64,000 nucleotides of DNA from Leptotrichia hofstadii (GTDB taxonomy: Bacteria; Fusobacteriota; Fusobacteriia; Fusobacteriales; Leptotrichiaceae), in NCBI RefSeq assembly GCF_007990525.1, contig NZ_AP019823.1, forward strand, positions 1,860,001-1,924,000. Direction: 5' to 3'. This document shows positions 35,020-44,106 of the stretch, one piece after another. The translations under genes were made by a program, and so were the position numbers. Each line of letters begins with the position of its first letter. Within the stretch, counting starts at the first letter, position 1. Below the pieces are notes generated by a model. The model searched no databases. It was not told where the DNA came from and was given only the letters and a program-made list of their open reading frames with translations.

Positions 35020-35156
35020 TTTTTTCTCCTTCTTCTGAAAATAAAGTAATTTTTCATTTTTGCTTTTTTTAAATTATTCACGAACAAAAAAAATAGTGAT
35101 ACAATTATATCATAATTTAATTAAAAAATTAATTTTAAATATTATTGGAGGGATTT

Positions 35157-35939
35157 ATGGAAGTAACACAAATAAGAAATGCAACTTTAAAATTAAATTA
35201 TGGAGGAAAAACTTTTCTAATTGATCCAATGTTATCAAAGAAAGGTGAATTACCATCATTCGCACCACCAATAGCACCTATGCCAATGTCTGGAAATACT
35301 GCAAAAAATCCACTAGTGGAATTACCAATGTCAGTAAATGAAATTTTAAAAGGAGTTGATGCAGTGATTGTAACACATTTACATGCTGACCATTGGGATT
35401 TAGCAGCTATTCAAACTATTGATAAAAATATAACTTTGTTTTCTCAAAATGAGAACGATGAAAAAAAATTACGTGAACAAGGATTTAAAAATGTCTTTAT
35501 CTTAGGAGAAAACATAAAATTTGGTGAAATTACAATGACTTATGTTGAAGGGCAACATGGGAGTACCCCTGAATTGCTTGAAATAGCTGGAAAATCCTGT
35601 GGGGTTATATTTCAGAATAAAAATGAAAAAACTCTTTATCTATCAGGCGATACTGTGTGGTTTAGTGAAGTTGAAAAAACATTAAAACAACATAAACCTG
35701 AAGTTGTCATTATTAATGCAGGAAACAATCAATTTATAGAAGGCGGTCCATTAATTATGGGAGCTGATGATGTTTTAAAAGTACATAAAACTTTACCTGA
35801 AGCACAACTTATGGCAACACATATGGAAGCTGTAAACCATGCATATCTGACACGTAAAGAATTAAAAAAATTTGCCATTAAGCATAATTTTTATGAAAAA
35901 TTAAATATTCCTGAAGACGGAGAAACTTTAAAATACTAA
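35157..35939 (+). CDS. UlaG-like metallo-beta-lactamase-fold hydrolase
   Basis: The 260-residue protein belongs to the metal-dependent hydrolase group related to UlaG (L-ascorbate-6-phosphate lactonase). Metal ligands are His74, His76, Asp78 and His79 in THLHADHWD, with more from the QHGSTPE, LSGDTVW and ATHMEAVNH segments. The start is the ATG at 35157, which follows a GGAGGG site by 5 bp; an upstream TTG lies inside that site and is not credible. The gene is divergent from an Lrp regulator. No ascorbate genes are nearby, so the substrate is open. Confidence 0.85.
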   Translation: MEVTQIRNATLKLNYGGKTFLIDPMLSKKGELPSFAPPIAPMPMSGNTAKNPLVELPMSVNEILKGVDAVIVTHLHADHWDLAAIQTIDKNITLFSQNENDEKKLREQGFKNVFILGENIKFGEITMTYVEGQHGSTPELLEIAGKSCGVIFQNKNEKTLYLSGDTVWFSEVEKTLKQHKPEVVIINAGNNQFIEGGPLIMGADDVLKVHKTLPEAQLMATHMEAVNHAYLTRKELKKFAIKHNFYEKLNIPEDGETLKY

Positions 35940-36094
35940 TACTATTCTTGATTTAAATAGCAAATATTTAATAAATTTTGAATTATATGCCAGATTAGCA
36001 AAAAATTAAAACTTTCTGTCCTTAGCATAGTTCTATTTTTTTATAGAATTTTAGTATTAAATTGTTTTGTTTAATAACAGTTTTTACTATTTTT

Positions 36095-36312
36095 ATTATA
36101 TTTTTTACAGGATTGCTCGTTGCCACAAATCCTTATCTTGCAGTAAAGAGCTATCCTGATAATTATAATTGTGAAAAGATTACTACGCAAATTCGCTTAA
36201 TTCCAAAACTTCTGCTTTCAATCGCCAAACAGTTGTAGTTGAATAAATGAAAGTTTCGTTAGTCTACTAACATAAAAAAATTATACTTTAATTATTTAAA
36301 AATACTAAATTT
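36095..36312 (-). repeat. Dispersed structured repeat, copy R3 (reversed)
   Basis: Read on the minus strand it shows AAATTTAGTATTTTTAAATAATT, then a degenerate foldback with the ACTGTTTGGCGA core. It then has TTGCGTAGTAATCTT and a long spacer ending CTTTACTGCAAGATAAGG, and finally the hairpin GGATTTGTGGCAACGAGCAATCC. This is the same order as copy R2, with which it shares the long spacer absent from R1 and R4. Plus-strand bases 36050-36060 (TTTTAGTATTAA) may mark its outer end. It fills most of the interval between the metallohydrolase and HAD genes. Confidence 0.7.
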
Positions 36313-36391
36313 TTATTCACCTCTGAAAAAAATTGAAATAATTTGATTATTTAAAAGGAGTTTAGCATTAACTATAACTCCAATATAAAAT

Positions 36392-37108
36392 TTATAATAT
36401 TTCAAACAGCTCTTCCAACTTTCTCACTTCATACTTTGGAACTATCCCAGTATTATTTACATTATTTCGTAAATTTACCCAGCAAGTATCAATTCCAGCG
36501 TTTTGTCCACCTTTTATATCAGCTCCTAATGAATCACCTATCATTATAACTTGAGATTTATCCATTATTTCAAAATAATTCATTGCATATTCAAATATTC
36601 GTTTATCAGGCTTATTTACACCAACTTCATCAGAAATGATAATTTTATCAATGTATTTTGCAATTTTTGAATTTTCTATTCGTGAATGCTGTACTTCCTT
36701 TATTCCGTTAGTTACAATTCCAACTTTGTATTTTGAATGTAAGTATTTACACAGTTTTTCAGCTGCTTCAAATGGAAAAATCCCTTCTCCCAGTTTTTTC
36801 AGGTAAAGCTCGCTCATTTTATACGGATTATATTTCAAATCAAACTCCTCAATTATTTTTTCAAATCTTACAACCTTTAATCTATCCTTATCCACAGCCC
36901 CTTTTTCCAAATCCTTCCACAACTGCAAATTCACATCTTTATATCTGTCTTTTATCTTTTCATAAATTTCTTCTTTTTTCGCATTACCTAATTCACTTTC
37001 CACAAAAAATCCCAATTCTTTGAAAGTGTTCCTAAATGCCGCTTCTTCTGTTTTAAGATAATCAAAAAGTGTGTCATCCAAGTCTATTAATACAAGTTTG
37101 TAACTCAT
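36392..37108 (-). CDS. HAD-family pyrimidine nucleotidase-like phosphatase (YjjG type)
   Basis: The 238-residue hydrolase has the HAD nucleophile motif DLDDTLFDY (Asp9, Asp11), a helical cap, motif II in VGIVTNGIKEVQHSR, motif III Lys in VGVNKPDKRIF, and motif IV in VIMIGDSLGADIKGG. This arrangement is that of YjjG/YfnB, which dephosphorylates non-canonical pyrimidine nucleotides. The specific substrate is inferred from family only. A AAAGGAG site lies 6 bp before the ATG. It is transcribed toward repeat R3. Confidence 0.88.
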   Translation of the reverse strand: MSYKLVLIDLDDTLFDYLKTEEAAFRNTFKELGFFVESELGNAKKEEIYEKIKDRYKDVNLQLWKDLEKGAVDKDRLKVVRFEKIIEEFDLKYNPYKMSELYLKKLGEGIFPFEAAEKLCKYLHSKYKVGIVTNGIKEVQHSRIENSKIAKYIDKIIISDEVGVNKPDKRIFEYAMNYFEIMDKSQVIMIGDSLGADIKGGQNAGIDTCWVNLRNNVNNTGIVPKYEVRKLEELFEIL

Positions 37109-37457
37109 TTTTCGCTCCTTTATTTAGAATTTTCTCAAACTATTTAAATTTTAGAAAATTTGTTATTTTTTTATTTGTGATAAATAATTAAAAATTTCAA
37201 AATACAATTAATTAACTTCAAAAAATCAAATTAAAAAACTAATATGATTTATAAAGTATACAACAAAAAGAAAAAAAGGGCAACATTTAAAATTAATAAA
37301 GCGAAGCATAAAAAATAGAAATAACTACTCTAAAAATTTGCTCTTAATTAAAACTTTTTTTTAAAAAGTTCTTACTATATCCCAAATTATTTTCTCCTTT
37401 ACTTAGATATACAAATATGATAAGATTATATATAACTTAAAATAGGAGAGTGACATA
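37109..37457. other. Intergenic region upstream of the OYE flavoenzyme gene
   Basis: The region is AT-rich and without a gene. It contains a TTAAAACTTTTTTTTAAAAAG palindrome-like stretch near 37345-37370 and, close to its right end, a weak TTTACT / TAAGAT promoter candidate for the flavoenzyme gene. A 95-codon minus-strand open frame overlapping the flavoenzyme start is an antisense shadow. Confidence 0.4.
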
Positions 37458-38570
37458 ATGAATTCAAATAAAATTTTTGAAAAATATACATTAAATAATG
37501 GAGTAGAGATTAAAAATAGACTTGTAGTGACCCCTATGACTCTATTTGTTGCCAATGAAGACGGAACTTTCTCAGAAGAAGATCTTAAATTTATGAGTAA
37601 ACGTGGAGAAAATATAGGAATGTTCATAGTAGAAGCTACTTTAGTTGCTGATGGGGGAAAAGCTTTCACAAGACAGCCCGAAGCTATCAATGAAACACAT
37701 TTGCCATCTTTAAGAAAAGTAGCAGAAATTCTACGTAATCAAGGTACAAAGGCAATTTTACAAATACATCATGGCGGAAGACTTGCCCTTCCAAATATAA
37801 ATAAAAATGACATAATTGCTCCTAGCTATGATAGCGAAACAAAAGCAAGAGAAATAACTACTGATGAAATAGATAAACTTATACAGGCGTTTGGAAATGC
37901 TGCTGATTTAGCTATTCAGGCTGGATTTGACGGAGTGGAAATTCATGGTGCAAACAGATATCTTATCCAGCAGTTTTATTCAGGAATAACTAATAGAAGA
38001 ACTGACGAATGGGGAGGAAATATAGAAAAAAGAATGAAATTTTCTTTAGCTGTTATAGATGAAGTAAATAAAGTTAAAAATAAACATAACGCTGACAAAT
38101 TCATCATAGGATACCGTTTTTCACCTGAAGAGCCAGGAGAAAATGGTTTGACAATGGTTGAAACTTTCGCATTGATTGATGAACTTGTAAAAAAACCACT
38201 ACAATATCTACACGTTTCACTTCCAGATTTTTATATAAATGCTTATCGTGGAGGAGATACTAAAAAACCTGCAATACAGCAGATTCATGATAGAATAAAC
38301 GGAAAACTTCCATTAATTGGAGTGGGTAATCTATACAAAGGAGAACAGATAGCTAAAGCTCTTGATACAGGATGGGCAGAATTTACTGCTTTAGGAAAAA
38401 CTGTCATTTTAAATCATAATATAGGAACTCTTATACTTGAAAAAAGAGAAAATGAAATTGAAACTGAACTGGATCTGGAAAAAGAGGATAAATACGATTT
38501 AGGTGAATTTTTATGGGAACGTGCAAAAGAAAAAAGCCCCTTGCTTCCTCCAATAAAAAATAAAAAATAA
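37458..38570 (+). CDS. Old yellow enzyme family NAD(P)H:flavin oxidoreductase
   Basis: The 370-residue FMN protein has an OYE-type TIM barrel. It shows RLVVTPMTLF near the N-terminus, QIHHGGR (FMN/substrate-binding), FDGVEIHGANRYLIQQF with the catalytic tyrosine region, NRRTDEWGGNIEKR, and the IGVGNLY phosphate-binding loop near the end. It lacks the C-terminal FAD/NADH domain of 2,4-dienoyl-CoA reductases, so it is the short NamA/XenA-like type reducing alpha,beta-unsaturated substrates. A TAGGAGAGTG site precedes the ATG. No regulator is adjacent. Confidence 0.92.
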   Translation: MNSNKIFEKYTLNNGVEIKNRLVVTPMTLFVANEDGTFSEEDLKFMSKRGENIGMFIVEATLVADGGKAFTRQPEAINETHLPSLRKVAEILRNQGTKAILQIHHGGRLALPNINKNDIIAPSYDSETKAREITTDEIDKLIQAFGNAADLAIQAGFDGVEIHGANRYLIQQFYSGITNRRTDEWGGNIEKRMKFSLAVIDEVNKVKNKHNADKFIIGYRFSPEEPGENGLTMVETFALIDELVKKPLQYLHVSLPDFYINAYRGGDTKKPAIQQIHDRINGKLPLIGVGNLYKGEQIAKALDTGWAEFTALGKTVILNHNIGTLILEKRENEIETELDLEKEDKYDLGEFLWERAKEKSPLLPPIKNKK

Positions 38571-38643
38571 CAATACAGTTTTATGTAAAATTATTTATAA
38601 TAAGTGAACTGAAATAAAAAATGCTATTTTATTAGGAGCAGCC

Positions 38644-38967
38644 ATGATTTTAATAGCTATAATCATAATTTTATATATTCTCTTTGGGAATATTAATAAA
38701 AAAAATGCTAATATTTCAAAATTAAATAAAAAACTTGAAGATCTAGATGAAAAAGAGCAGGAAAAAGAAAAACAGATAAAGAAACACCAATTAAAAGAGA
38801 AAATACGAAAATTAAAAAAAGAAATCCATGAAATCGAAAAAGAAATGTATGATGAAGAATTAGAAGTAGAAAGTCCTTATTTTAAAGATCTATGTGATCA
38901 AGCAGCAGATTTACAAATGGAACTATACGATTATGAATTTGAACTAGAATGGATTGATAAAAATTAG
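38644..38967 (+). CDS. Membrane-anchored coiled-coil protein of unknown function
   Basis: The 107-residue protein has one N-terminal membrane helix (ILIAIIIILYILFGNI) followed by an uninterrupted, strongly charged coiled coil rich in Lys and Glu, ending YDYEFELEWIDKN. It resembles no family I can name; the arrangement suggests a small membrane-tethered scaffold. A TTAGGAGCAGCC site precedes the ATG, 73 bp after the OYE gene, so the two may be cotranscribed. A clear terminator follows. Confidence 0.75.
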   Translation: MILIAIIIILYILFGNINKKNANISKLNKKLEDLDEKEQEKEKQIKKHQLKEKIRKLKKEIHEIEKEMYDEELEVESPYFKDLCDQAADLQMELYDYEFELEWIDKN

Positions 38968-39011
38968 ATCACAATCTTTTTAAAAAAAATCAATACAATT
39001 TATAATTTTGC

Positions 39012-39046
39012 AAAAAAATACGCCAAATTTATGGCGTATTTTATAT
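39012..39046 (+). terminator. Intrinsic terminator after the coiled-coil gene
   Basis: ATACGCCA and TGGCGTAT form a perfect 8-bp stem with an AATTTA loop, followed by T-rich sequence; the A run before the stem also makes it usable in the opposite direction for the AraC-domain gene ending at 39077. Confidence 0.85.
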
Positions 39047-39076
39047 TTTATAAGGAGATTAAATTCATATTTTTTA

Positions 39077-39370
39077 TTATTCTTTCTCTTTCTGATACTG
39101 CGGTATTGTTTTCCCTGTCCATTTTTTAAATGCCCGATAAAAGGAAGAAGTTTCAGTATATCCAACCAGATAGGCTATTTCATCTATTGAAAGTTCCTTT
39201 GCTTCTAAATAGTTGAAGGTCATCATTTTTTGAATATCTTTTACCATCTGATTAAAACTGGTATTTTCTGCTGACAGATTTCTTTGAAGAGTCCTTCCAC
39301 TTATCCCAAACTCTTCTGCTACATTTTCTAAGCCAAACTGTCCACTAGGAATAAGCTGAAAAAATTTCAT
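39077..39370 (-). CDS. Stand-alone AraC-type DNA-binding domain
   Basis: The 97-residue product is essentially only the two helix-turn-helix units of an AraC/XylS regulator (LENVAEEFGISGRTLQRNLS and IDEIAYLVGYTETSSFYRAFKKWTG). It lacks the roughly 200-residue sensory domain. The sequence is closest to the C-terminal part of OruR/GadX-type regulators. It starts 4 bp after the TMEM175-like gene and has an AAGGGA site 9-14 bp before the ATG, so it appears translatable as is. It is either a genuine mini-regulator or the remnant of a truncated one; the intact helices argue for selection. Confidence 0.75.
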   Translation of the reverse strand: MKFFQLIPSGQFGLENVAEEFGISGRTLQRNLSAENTSFNQMVKDIQKMMTFNYLEAKELSIDEIAYLVGYTETSSFYRAFKKWTGKTIPQYQKEKE

Positions 39371-39374
39371 ATTT

Positions 39375-39962
39375 CTATTTTTCCCTTCTTCTTTTTATTG
39401 CCTTATACTGTTCCGGAAATGCAATTCCAAATAAAGTAATATAAACACTTATCATCATTGCAGGCGGATAAAATATACACGATATTATTAACCCAATTAT
39501 TTTTATACTTATATCAACTTTTATCCATCTTATCATTGTTTTTAATGATTCCTGCAATTCTTTATCATGTTTATTCACCTTTTCTATCAGATACAACGAG
39601 ATTATATTGCAGAATGTAACAGTCAGAACTATTACCCCATAAAATCCTTGCGCTACACTACTGTTATAATATGAAGTGACAAAAGAAGTCACATATGGAA
39701 AAAATGAGGAAAAGAAAAGTAGTACTACATTTACCCAGACAATTAACGGTGTAATATATTTTATTTTATGCCATTCATTATGCAGATTTACCCACATTGT
39801 TCCAAGCCAGAAAAATGAAAGCGTATATGCAAAAAAATCTACTCTCAGATTCCAAAGTGCTTTTAAAGTTGCTGTTTCAGGTTTTTTCAGTTCTAATATA
39901 AGAATTGTCATAATAATTGCAAGTACAGCATCCATAAAAGCTGCCAATCTTTCTTTATTCAT
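39375..39962 (-). CDS. TMEM175/DUF1211 family potassium channel-like membrane protein
   Basis: The 195-residue protein has six predicted membrane helices. It carries the bacterial TMEM175 signature at the N-terminus: MNKERLAAFMDAVLAIIMTI, which contains the F-x-D-A-x-x-A-I core. These proteins are potassium-permeable channels. The start is the ATG at 39962 because a TGGAGT site lies 7 bp upstream and the signature then begins the protein. It is followed after 4 bp by the AraC-domain gene. It is divergent from the LysR gene, with a 48-bp shared control sequence between them. Confidence 0.88.
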   Translation of the reverse strand: MNKERLAAFMDAVLAIIMTILILELKKPETATLKALWNLRVDFFAYTLSFFWLGTMWVNLHNEWHKIKYITPLIVWVNVVLLFFSSFFPYVTSFVTSYYNSSVAQGFYGVIVLTVTFCNIISLYLIEKVNKHDKELQESLKTMIRWIKVDISIKIIGLIISCIFYPPAMMISVYITLFGIAFPEQYKAIKRRREK

Positions 39963-40113
39963 AGTTAAACTCCATTCCATGATTTTATAATAATACAATT
40001 ATATCATAAATCAGTAAGGAATTTAAATTTTTAGTTTTTCATATATAATCTTCTTCATTTTCTTATTTTTATTTCCTTATCTTCATGTAGTTATAATACT
40101 AAAATTTAAGATA

Positions 40114-40161
40114 AAAGTACAATACCGTTTATAAAATGTGCTATAATTAAAATGCATACTA
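40114..40161. promoter_or_regulatory. 48-bp shared control sequence, copy A (LysR promoter)
   Basis: This stretch and 42093-42140 match without gaps at 37 of 48 positions. The ends are identical (AAAGTACAATA and AAAATGCATACTA). In this copy a TATAAT -10 box (40142-40147) lies within it, facing the LysR gene. The box is in the TMEM175/LysR divergent interval; the second copy is upstream of the aldo/keto reductase. It is a likely LysR binding region and promoter. Confidence 0.7.
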
Positions 40162-40189
40162 GAAATAAAAATTATATGAGGTGATTTAT

Positions 40190-41041
40190 ATGATAGAATT
40201 GGAACAACTTAAACAGCTTATCGCGTTTGCAAAATATGGAACATTATCAAAAGCTGCTGAAGAATTGTATATTTCACAGCCTGCCCTTTCCCGTTCGATA
40301 CAAAAGCTGGAAAAAACTTTAGGGATTGAACTTTTTGACAGGAAAAAAAATAAGATGGAATTAAATGAAAATGGAAAAACTGTTATCCAGTACGCAGAAA
40401 AAATATTGAATCTTGTAGATGAAATGGAAGAAAAAGTTAATAAAAATAATCAGGTTCAAAATAATTTTTCAATTGGTTCATGTGCTCCAGCTCCATTGTG
40501 GGATATGATTTCATTATTTGCAAGATTTTATCCTGAAAAATACATTCTTCATAAAATAGAAAATCATCTTCAGTTATTTGAAAAACTTAAAAATGACATT
40601 TATCAGATGATCATACTTTCTAAACCTATTGATAATTCTGAATTTTTCTGCATAAAATACAAAACTGAACAATTATTTTTATCAGTTCCTTTGCAGCATC
40701 CGCTGGCTAAAAAGAAGGAAATACATTTTTCAGATATTACAGATGACAGAATGCTCTTATTCAATCCAATCGGAATATGGAAGGATATAGTTTTAGAAAA
40801 AATGCCTAATATGAACTTCCTTATTCAAAGTGACAGGATTATTTATCAGGAATTAGCTGAAATGCAAAATTTACTGCATTTCCGTTCAAATTTCACACTT
40901 GAACGTGAAGACAATTTCAAAAATAATATTTCAATCCCAATTGCTGACAAGGAAGCAAAAATGACTTTCTACTGTGTCTGTAAGAAAAATATAAAAAATG
41001 AAATTGAGAAACTTTTTGATAGTTTTAGTAAAAATTCTTAA
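40190..41041 (+). CDS. LysR family transcriptional regulator
   Basis: The 283-residue regulator has the N-terminal winged helix-turn-helix (LKQLIAFAKYGTLSKAAEEL, then YISQPALSRSIQKLEKTLG) and the C-terminal inducer-binding fold. The start is the ATG at 40190, 6 bp after a GAGGTGA site; the earlier GTG overlaps that site. It is divergent from the TMEM175/AraC-domain pair and convergent with the aldo/keto reductase. The shared 48-bp sequence in its own promoter and in the reductase promoter suggests a small regulon. The inducer is unknown. Confidence 0.93.
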   Translation: MIELEQLKQLIAFAKYGTLSKAAEELYISQPALSRSIQKLEKTLGIELFDRKKNKMELNENGKTVIQYAEKILNLVDEMEEKVNKNNQVQNNFSIGSCAPAPLWDMISLFARFYPEKYILHKIENHLQLFEKLKNDIYQMIILSKPIDNSEFFCIKYKTEQLFLSVPLQHPLAKKKEIHFSDITDDRMLLFNPIGIWKDIVLEKMPNMNFLIQSDRIIYQELAEMQNLLHFRSNFTLEREDNFKNNISIPIADKEAKMTFYCVCKKNIKNEIEKLFDSFSKNS

Positions 41042-41044
41042 AAA

Positions 41045-41074
41045 ATATGAGGGTGCATTTCCCTCATATCTTTA
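41045..41074. terminator. Bidirectional terminator between LysR and aldo/keto reductase genes
   Basis: ATATGAGGG and CCCTCATAT form a perfect 9-bp stem with a TGCATTT loop, preceded by an A run and followed by T-rich sequence. It lies between two converging genes. Confidence 0.85.
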
Positions 41075-41157
41075 TATACTCACATTTTCATCAGTTTATC
41101 ATATAGCCGTTTTTTCTGAAAATCAAGAAAATTAAATTTTTGATTTCAAAACTCTTA

Positions 41158-42051
<894 letters not shown>

Positions 42052-42092
42052 CTATCAATCTTCTTGAACATATTTTACAAAAAAATTTTCCT

Positions 42093-42140
42093 AAAGTACA
42101 ATATCAATTTTGTAATCCACTATAACCAAAATGCATACTA
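42093..42140. promoter_or_regulatory. 48-bp shared control sequence, copy B (aldo/keto reductase upstream)
   Basis: This is the second copy of the sequence at 40114-40161, matching without gaps at 37 of 48 positions. It lies between the aldo/keto reductase start and the end of the acetyltransferase gene. Its orientation relative to the reductase is reversed compared with its orientation to the LysR gene, consistent with a regulator site rather than a simple promoter copy. Confidence 0.65.
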
Positions 42141-42201
42141 AAGGAATGAAGCAGAAAAATAAATTAACGTTTAAACATCGTATCTTTTCCTCCTTCATCG
42201 C

Positions 42202-42750
42202 CTACTTTCTCTCTTCTTCCGTCAATTCTCTTATCACTTTAGCAGGAATCCCTCCTGCAATACTGTATTTTGGAATATCTTTCGTAACCACTACCCCAGC
42301 TGCTACAATAGAGCCTTTTCCGATGGTAACGCCAGATGTGACTGTAACATTTGCTCCAATCCATACATTATCTTCAATAATAATTGGCGCTGCAAACAGT
42401 TCAGCTCTTTTACTCACACAAATGTTATGATCCAATGTAGCTAGAACGACATTATGCCCTATTAAAACATTATCTCCTATTGCAATTCCCCCTTGATCCT
42501 GAAACTTGCACCCGGCATTTATAAACACATTTTTACCAAAAGTAATATTTTTTCCATAATCTGTATTAAACGGCGGAAAAAGAGCAAAACTTTTATCAAC
42601 TTCTTTACCTGTAATTTTTGACATAAGCTCCACAATTTCCTGTGCCGAATTATATTTTGTATTAAGTTCAAGAGTAAGTTTCATAACATCTCTACTATTT
42701 TCCCTCATTTTTTCGATTTCTTCTTTTCCAATTTTAATTTTCTCTTTCAT
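42202..42750 (-). CDS. Hexapeptide-repeat sugar O-acetyltransferase (Maa/LacA type)
   Basis: The 182-residue cytoplasmic enzyme is of the maltose/galactoside acetyltransferase group that uses acetyl-CoA. It has the helical N-terminal part, then left-handed beta-helix hexapeptide repeats (KNITFGKNVFINAGC, GIAIGDNVLIGHN). The catalytic His is in LDHNI; DNVWIGANVTVTSGV and the C-terminal IAGGIPAKVIR complete it. The start is uncertain: an AAGGG site abuts ATGs at 42762/42759, and the ATG at 42750, which follows it by 12 bp, gives the most typical N-terminus. It follows ybaK closely. Confidence 0.88.
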   Translation of the reverse strand: MKEKIKIGKEEIEKMRENSRDVMKLTLELNTKYNSAQEIVELMSKITGKEVDKSFALFPPFNTDYGKNITFGKNVFINAGCKFQDQGGIAIGDNVLIGHNVVLATLDHNICVSKRAELFAAPIIIEDNVWIGANVTVTSGVTIGKGSIVAAGVVVTKDIPKYSIAGGIPAKVIRELTEEERK

Positions 42751-42773
42751 AAAAACCATCATCCCTTCACAAT

Positions 42774-43274
42774 CTAAATTTCTTCCATCGTCAAATCCAC
42801 AATATTCCCTTTCACTACTTCAATCAGCTTTTTTGTTTCCACTTCCATCTGTAATCCTCTTCTTCCAGCTGAAACCATTATTTTGTCAAATTTTTCAACT
42901 TCCTTGTCAAAAAAAGTCCTGAACAGTTTCTTCATTCCCACAGGAGAACATCCTCCTCGAATATATCCTGTTTCCTTCTCCAATTCTGATAATGGCAATA
43001 AATCAATATTTTTCTCCCCACAAGCCTTTGCTACCTTCTTTAAATCAAGATGAGCCTCTCCATGAATCACACAAACATACAAATTCTTACTTTTTCCCTT
43101 TAACACAATAGTCTTAAAAACCCTATCCGCCAATTCAGGCAACTTTTCAGCAACACCAAGCCCTCCGCTTTTATCCTCGCTCCACTCATAAGTATGAATA
43201 ATATATGGAATTTTCTGTTTATCCAGCTGTCTTAATGCATTCGTCTTTACAATTTTTTCTTTCTTATGTTTCAT
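42774..43274 (-). CDS. ybaK: Cys-tRNA(Pro)/Cys-tRNA(Cys) deacylase
   Basis: YbaK/EbsC removes cysteine mis-charged onto tRNA-Pro. The 166-residue protein has TNALRQLDKQKIPYIIHTYEW at the start, the catalytic lysine in FKTIVLKG, VIHGEAHLDLKKVAK, and GYIRGGCSPVGMKK with the substrate-pocket glycine-rich loop. These are the YbaK family signatures in order. It runs directly into the acetyltransferase gene (about 23 bp apart), so the two are probably cotranscribed. Confidence 0.94.
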   Translation of the reverse strand: MKHKKEKIVKTNALRQLDKQKIPYIIHTYEWSEDKSGGLGVAEKLPELADRVFKTIVLKGKSKNLYVCVIHGEAHLDLKKVAKACGEKNIDLLPLSELEKETGYIRGGCSPVGMKKLFRTFFDKEVEKFDKIMVSAGRRGLQMEVETKKLIEVVKGNIVDLTMEEI

Positions 43275-43340
43275 TTTATACCCCCATAATCGTATTTTTC
43301 CTTATTTTCAGTATATCAAATTAATATTTTTCAGTCAATC

Positions 43341-43370
43341 AAAAAACAAGAAGTCAAATTACCCCTCTTG
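43341..43370 (-). terminator. Intrinsic terminator of the tandem small-lipoprotein pair
   Basis: On the minus strand CAAGAGG and CTTCTTG (one mismatch) flank a TTTGA-containing loop and are followed by six Ts. It lies about 50 bp past the pseudogene copy of the lipoprotein. Confidence 0.6.
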
Positions 43371-43419
43371 CTTTCGATATTTTTTTATTTAAAAAAAATC
43401 TATATTCAATAATTAAATA

Positions 43420-43602
43420 TTAGTATCTATTCCCATACTTGTCTTTACAATAATAATTGCCATTAGCTTCTTCATAACATCTCACACCTTTTTCTCTTCA
43501 CGCTTGATTTGTTTTCTTCCACTCTTTAGGACTAAGCAATTCACAACCCACAACAGAAAAAGCAACCATTATTAACAGCAATATTTTTAATAATTTATTC
43601 AT
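43420..43602 (-). pseudogene. Small three-cysteine lipoprotein, copy with a nonsense codon
   Basis: The frame from the ATG at 43602, preceded by AAGGAGG, reads MNKLLKILLLIMVAFSVVGC then ELLSPKEWKKTNQA. It then hits an in-frame TGA at codon 35, and continues in the same frame as REKGVRCYEEANGNYYCKDK to a normal TAA. The whole unit is collinear with the intact neighbour upstream, with cysteines at the same positions (20, 42, 52). One base change would restore it. The truncated 34-residue lipopeptide could still be made. Confidence 0.8.
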
Positions 43603-43615
43603 ACCAATTTCCTCC

Positions 43616-43801
43616 TTAGTCTACTCTATTTCCATACTTATCTTTACAATAATAATTGCCATTTGCTTTTTCATAACATTGAACCCCATTTTTTCTCATA
43701 TCTTCACGTGCTTCTCTCCAACCTTTAGGGTCAAACAGTTCACAGCCCACAACAGAAAAAACAACCATTATTAACAGCAATATTTTTATCCCTTTTTTCA
43801 T
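43616..43801 (-). CDS. Small three-cysteine lipoprotein
   Basis: The 61-residue product has a signal peptide with lipobox VVGC (Cys20), then ELFDPKGWREAREDMRKNG, Cys42 in VQCYEKANG and Cys52 in NYYCKDK. The two mature cysteines could form a disulfide. The start is the ATG at 43801, 7 bp after AAGGAGG; the earlier ATG abuts the site. It has two close relatives at 58.1-58.5 kb and a nonsense copy immediately downstream. Family and function are unknown to me. A consensus promoter precedes it. Confidence 0.85.
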   Translation of the reverse strand: MKKGIKILLLIMVVFSVVGCELFDPKGWREAREDMRKNGVQCYEKANGNYYCKDKYGNRVD

Positions 43802-43829
43802 ATACATTCCTCCTTATTTTCTTACTTAA

Positions 43830-43858
43830 ATTGTACTTTATTTTTTTTAAAAAATCAA
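43830..43858 (-). promoter_or_regulatory. Promoter of the small-lipoprotein pair
   Basis: On the minus strand TTGATT (43853-43858) and TACAAT (43830-43835) are 17 bp apart and point at the lipoprotein gene about 30 bp downstream. Confidence 0.7.
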
Positions 43859-44072
43859 ATTTTTTACTCTGACTTATAATTTTTATTTATTCAAGTTTAT
43901 GAAATAGATTGTTGTTTATAAATATTTTTCTATAAATTTGCATATTTCTTCTTTTTTAAACATAATAAAATTATTTTATTAAAACTAAAATCAAGAAAAA
44001 TTTTATTAAAATAAAAATTAAAATAAAAAAATATTAATCAAAATCATAAAATATTTGAATTTGTTTAGAATA

Positions 44073-44101
44073 TTGACAAATATACATATATGTGATATAA
44101 A
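44073..44101 (+). promoter_or_regulatory. Consensus promoter of the candidate small RNA
   Basis: A perfect TTGACA (44073-44078) and a TATAAA (44096-44101) are separated by exactly 17 bp. The predicted start is about 44107, precisely where a stable hairpin begins. Confidence 0.8.
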
Positions 44102-44106
44102 TAACT

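Noticed and set aside
37403-37690. A minus-strand 95-codon frame overlapping the start of the OYE gene
   Set aside because: Antisense to the conserved N-terminus of the flavoenzyme and without a ribosome binding site.
42131-42430. A plus-strand frame beginning at the shared 48-bp box
   Set aside because: It runs antisense through the acetyltransferase gene; its hexapeptide-like valines and isoleucines come from the complement of that gene.
43420-43602. TGA in the lipoprotein copy read as selenocysteine
   Set aside because: The aligned residue in the relative is not a cysteine, and no stem-loop with the usual bacterial SECIS position was seen right after the codon.
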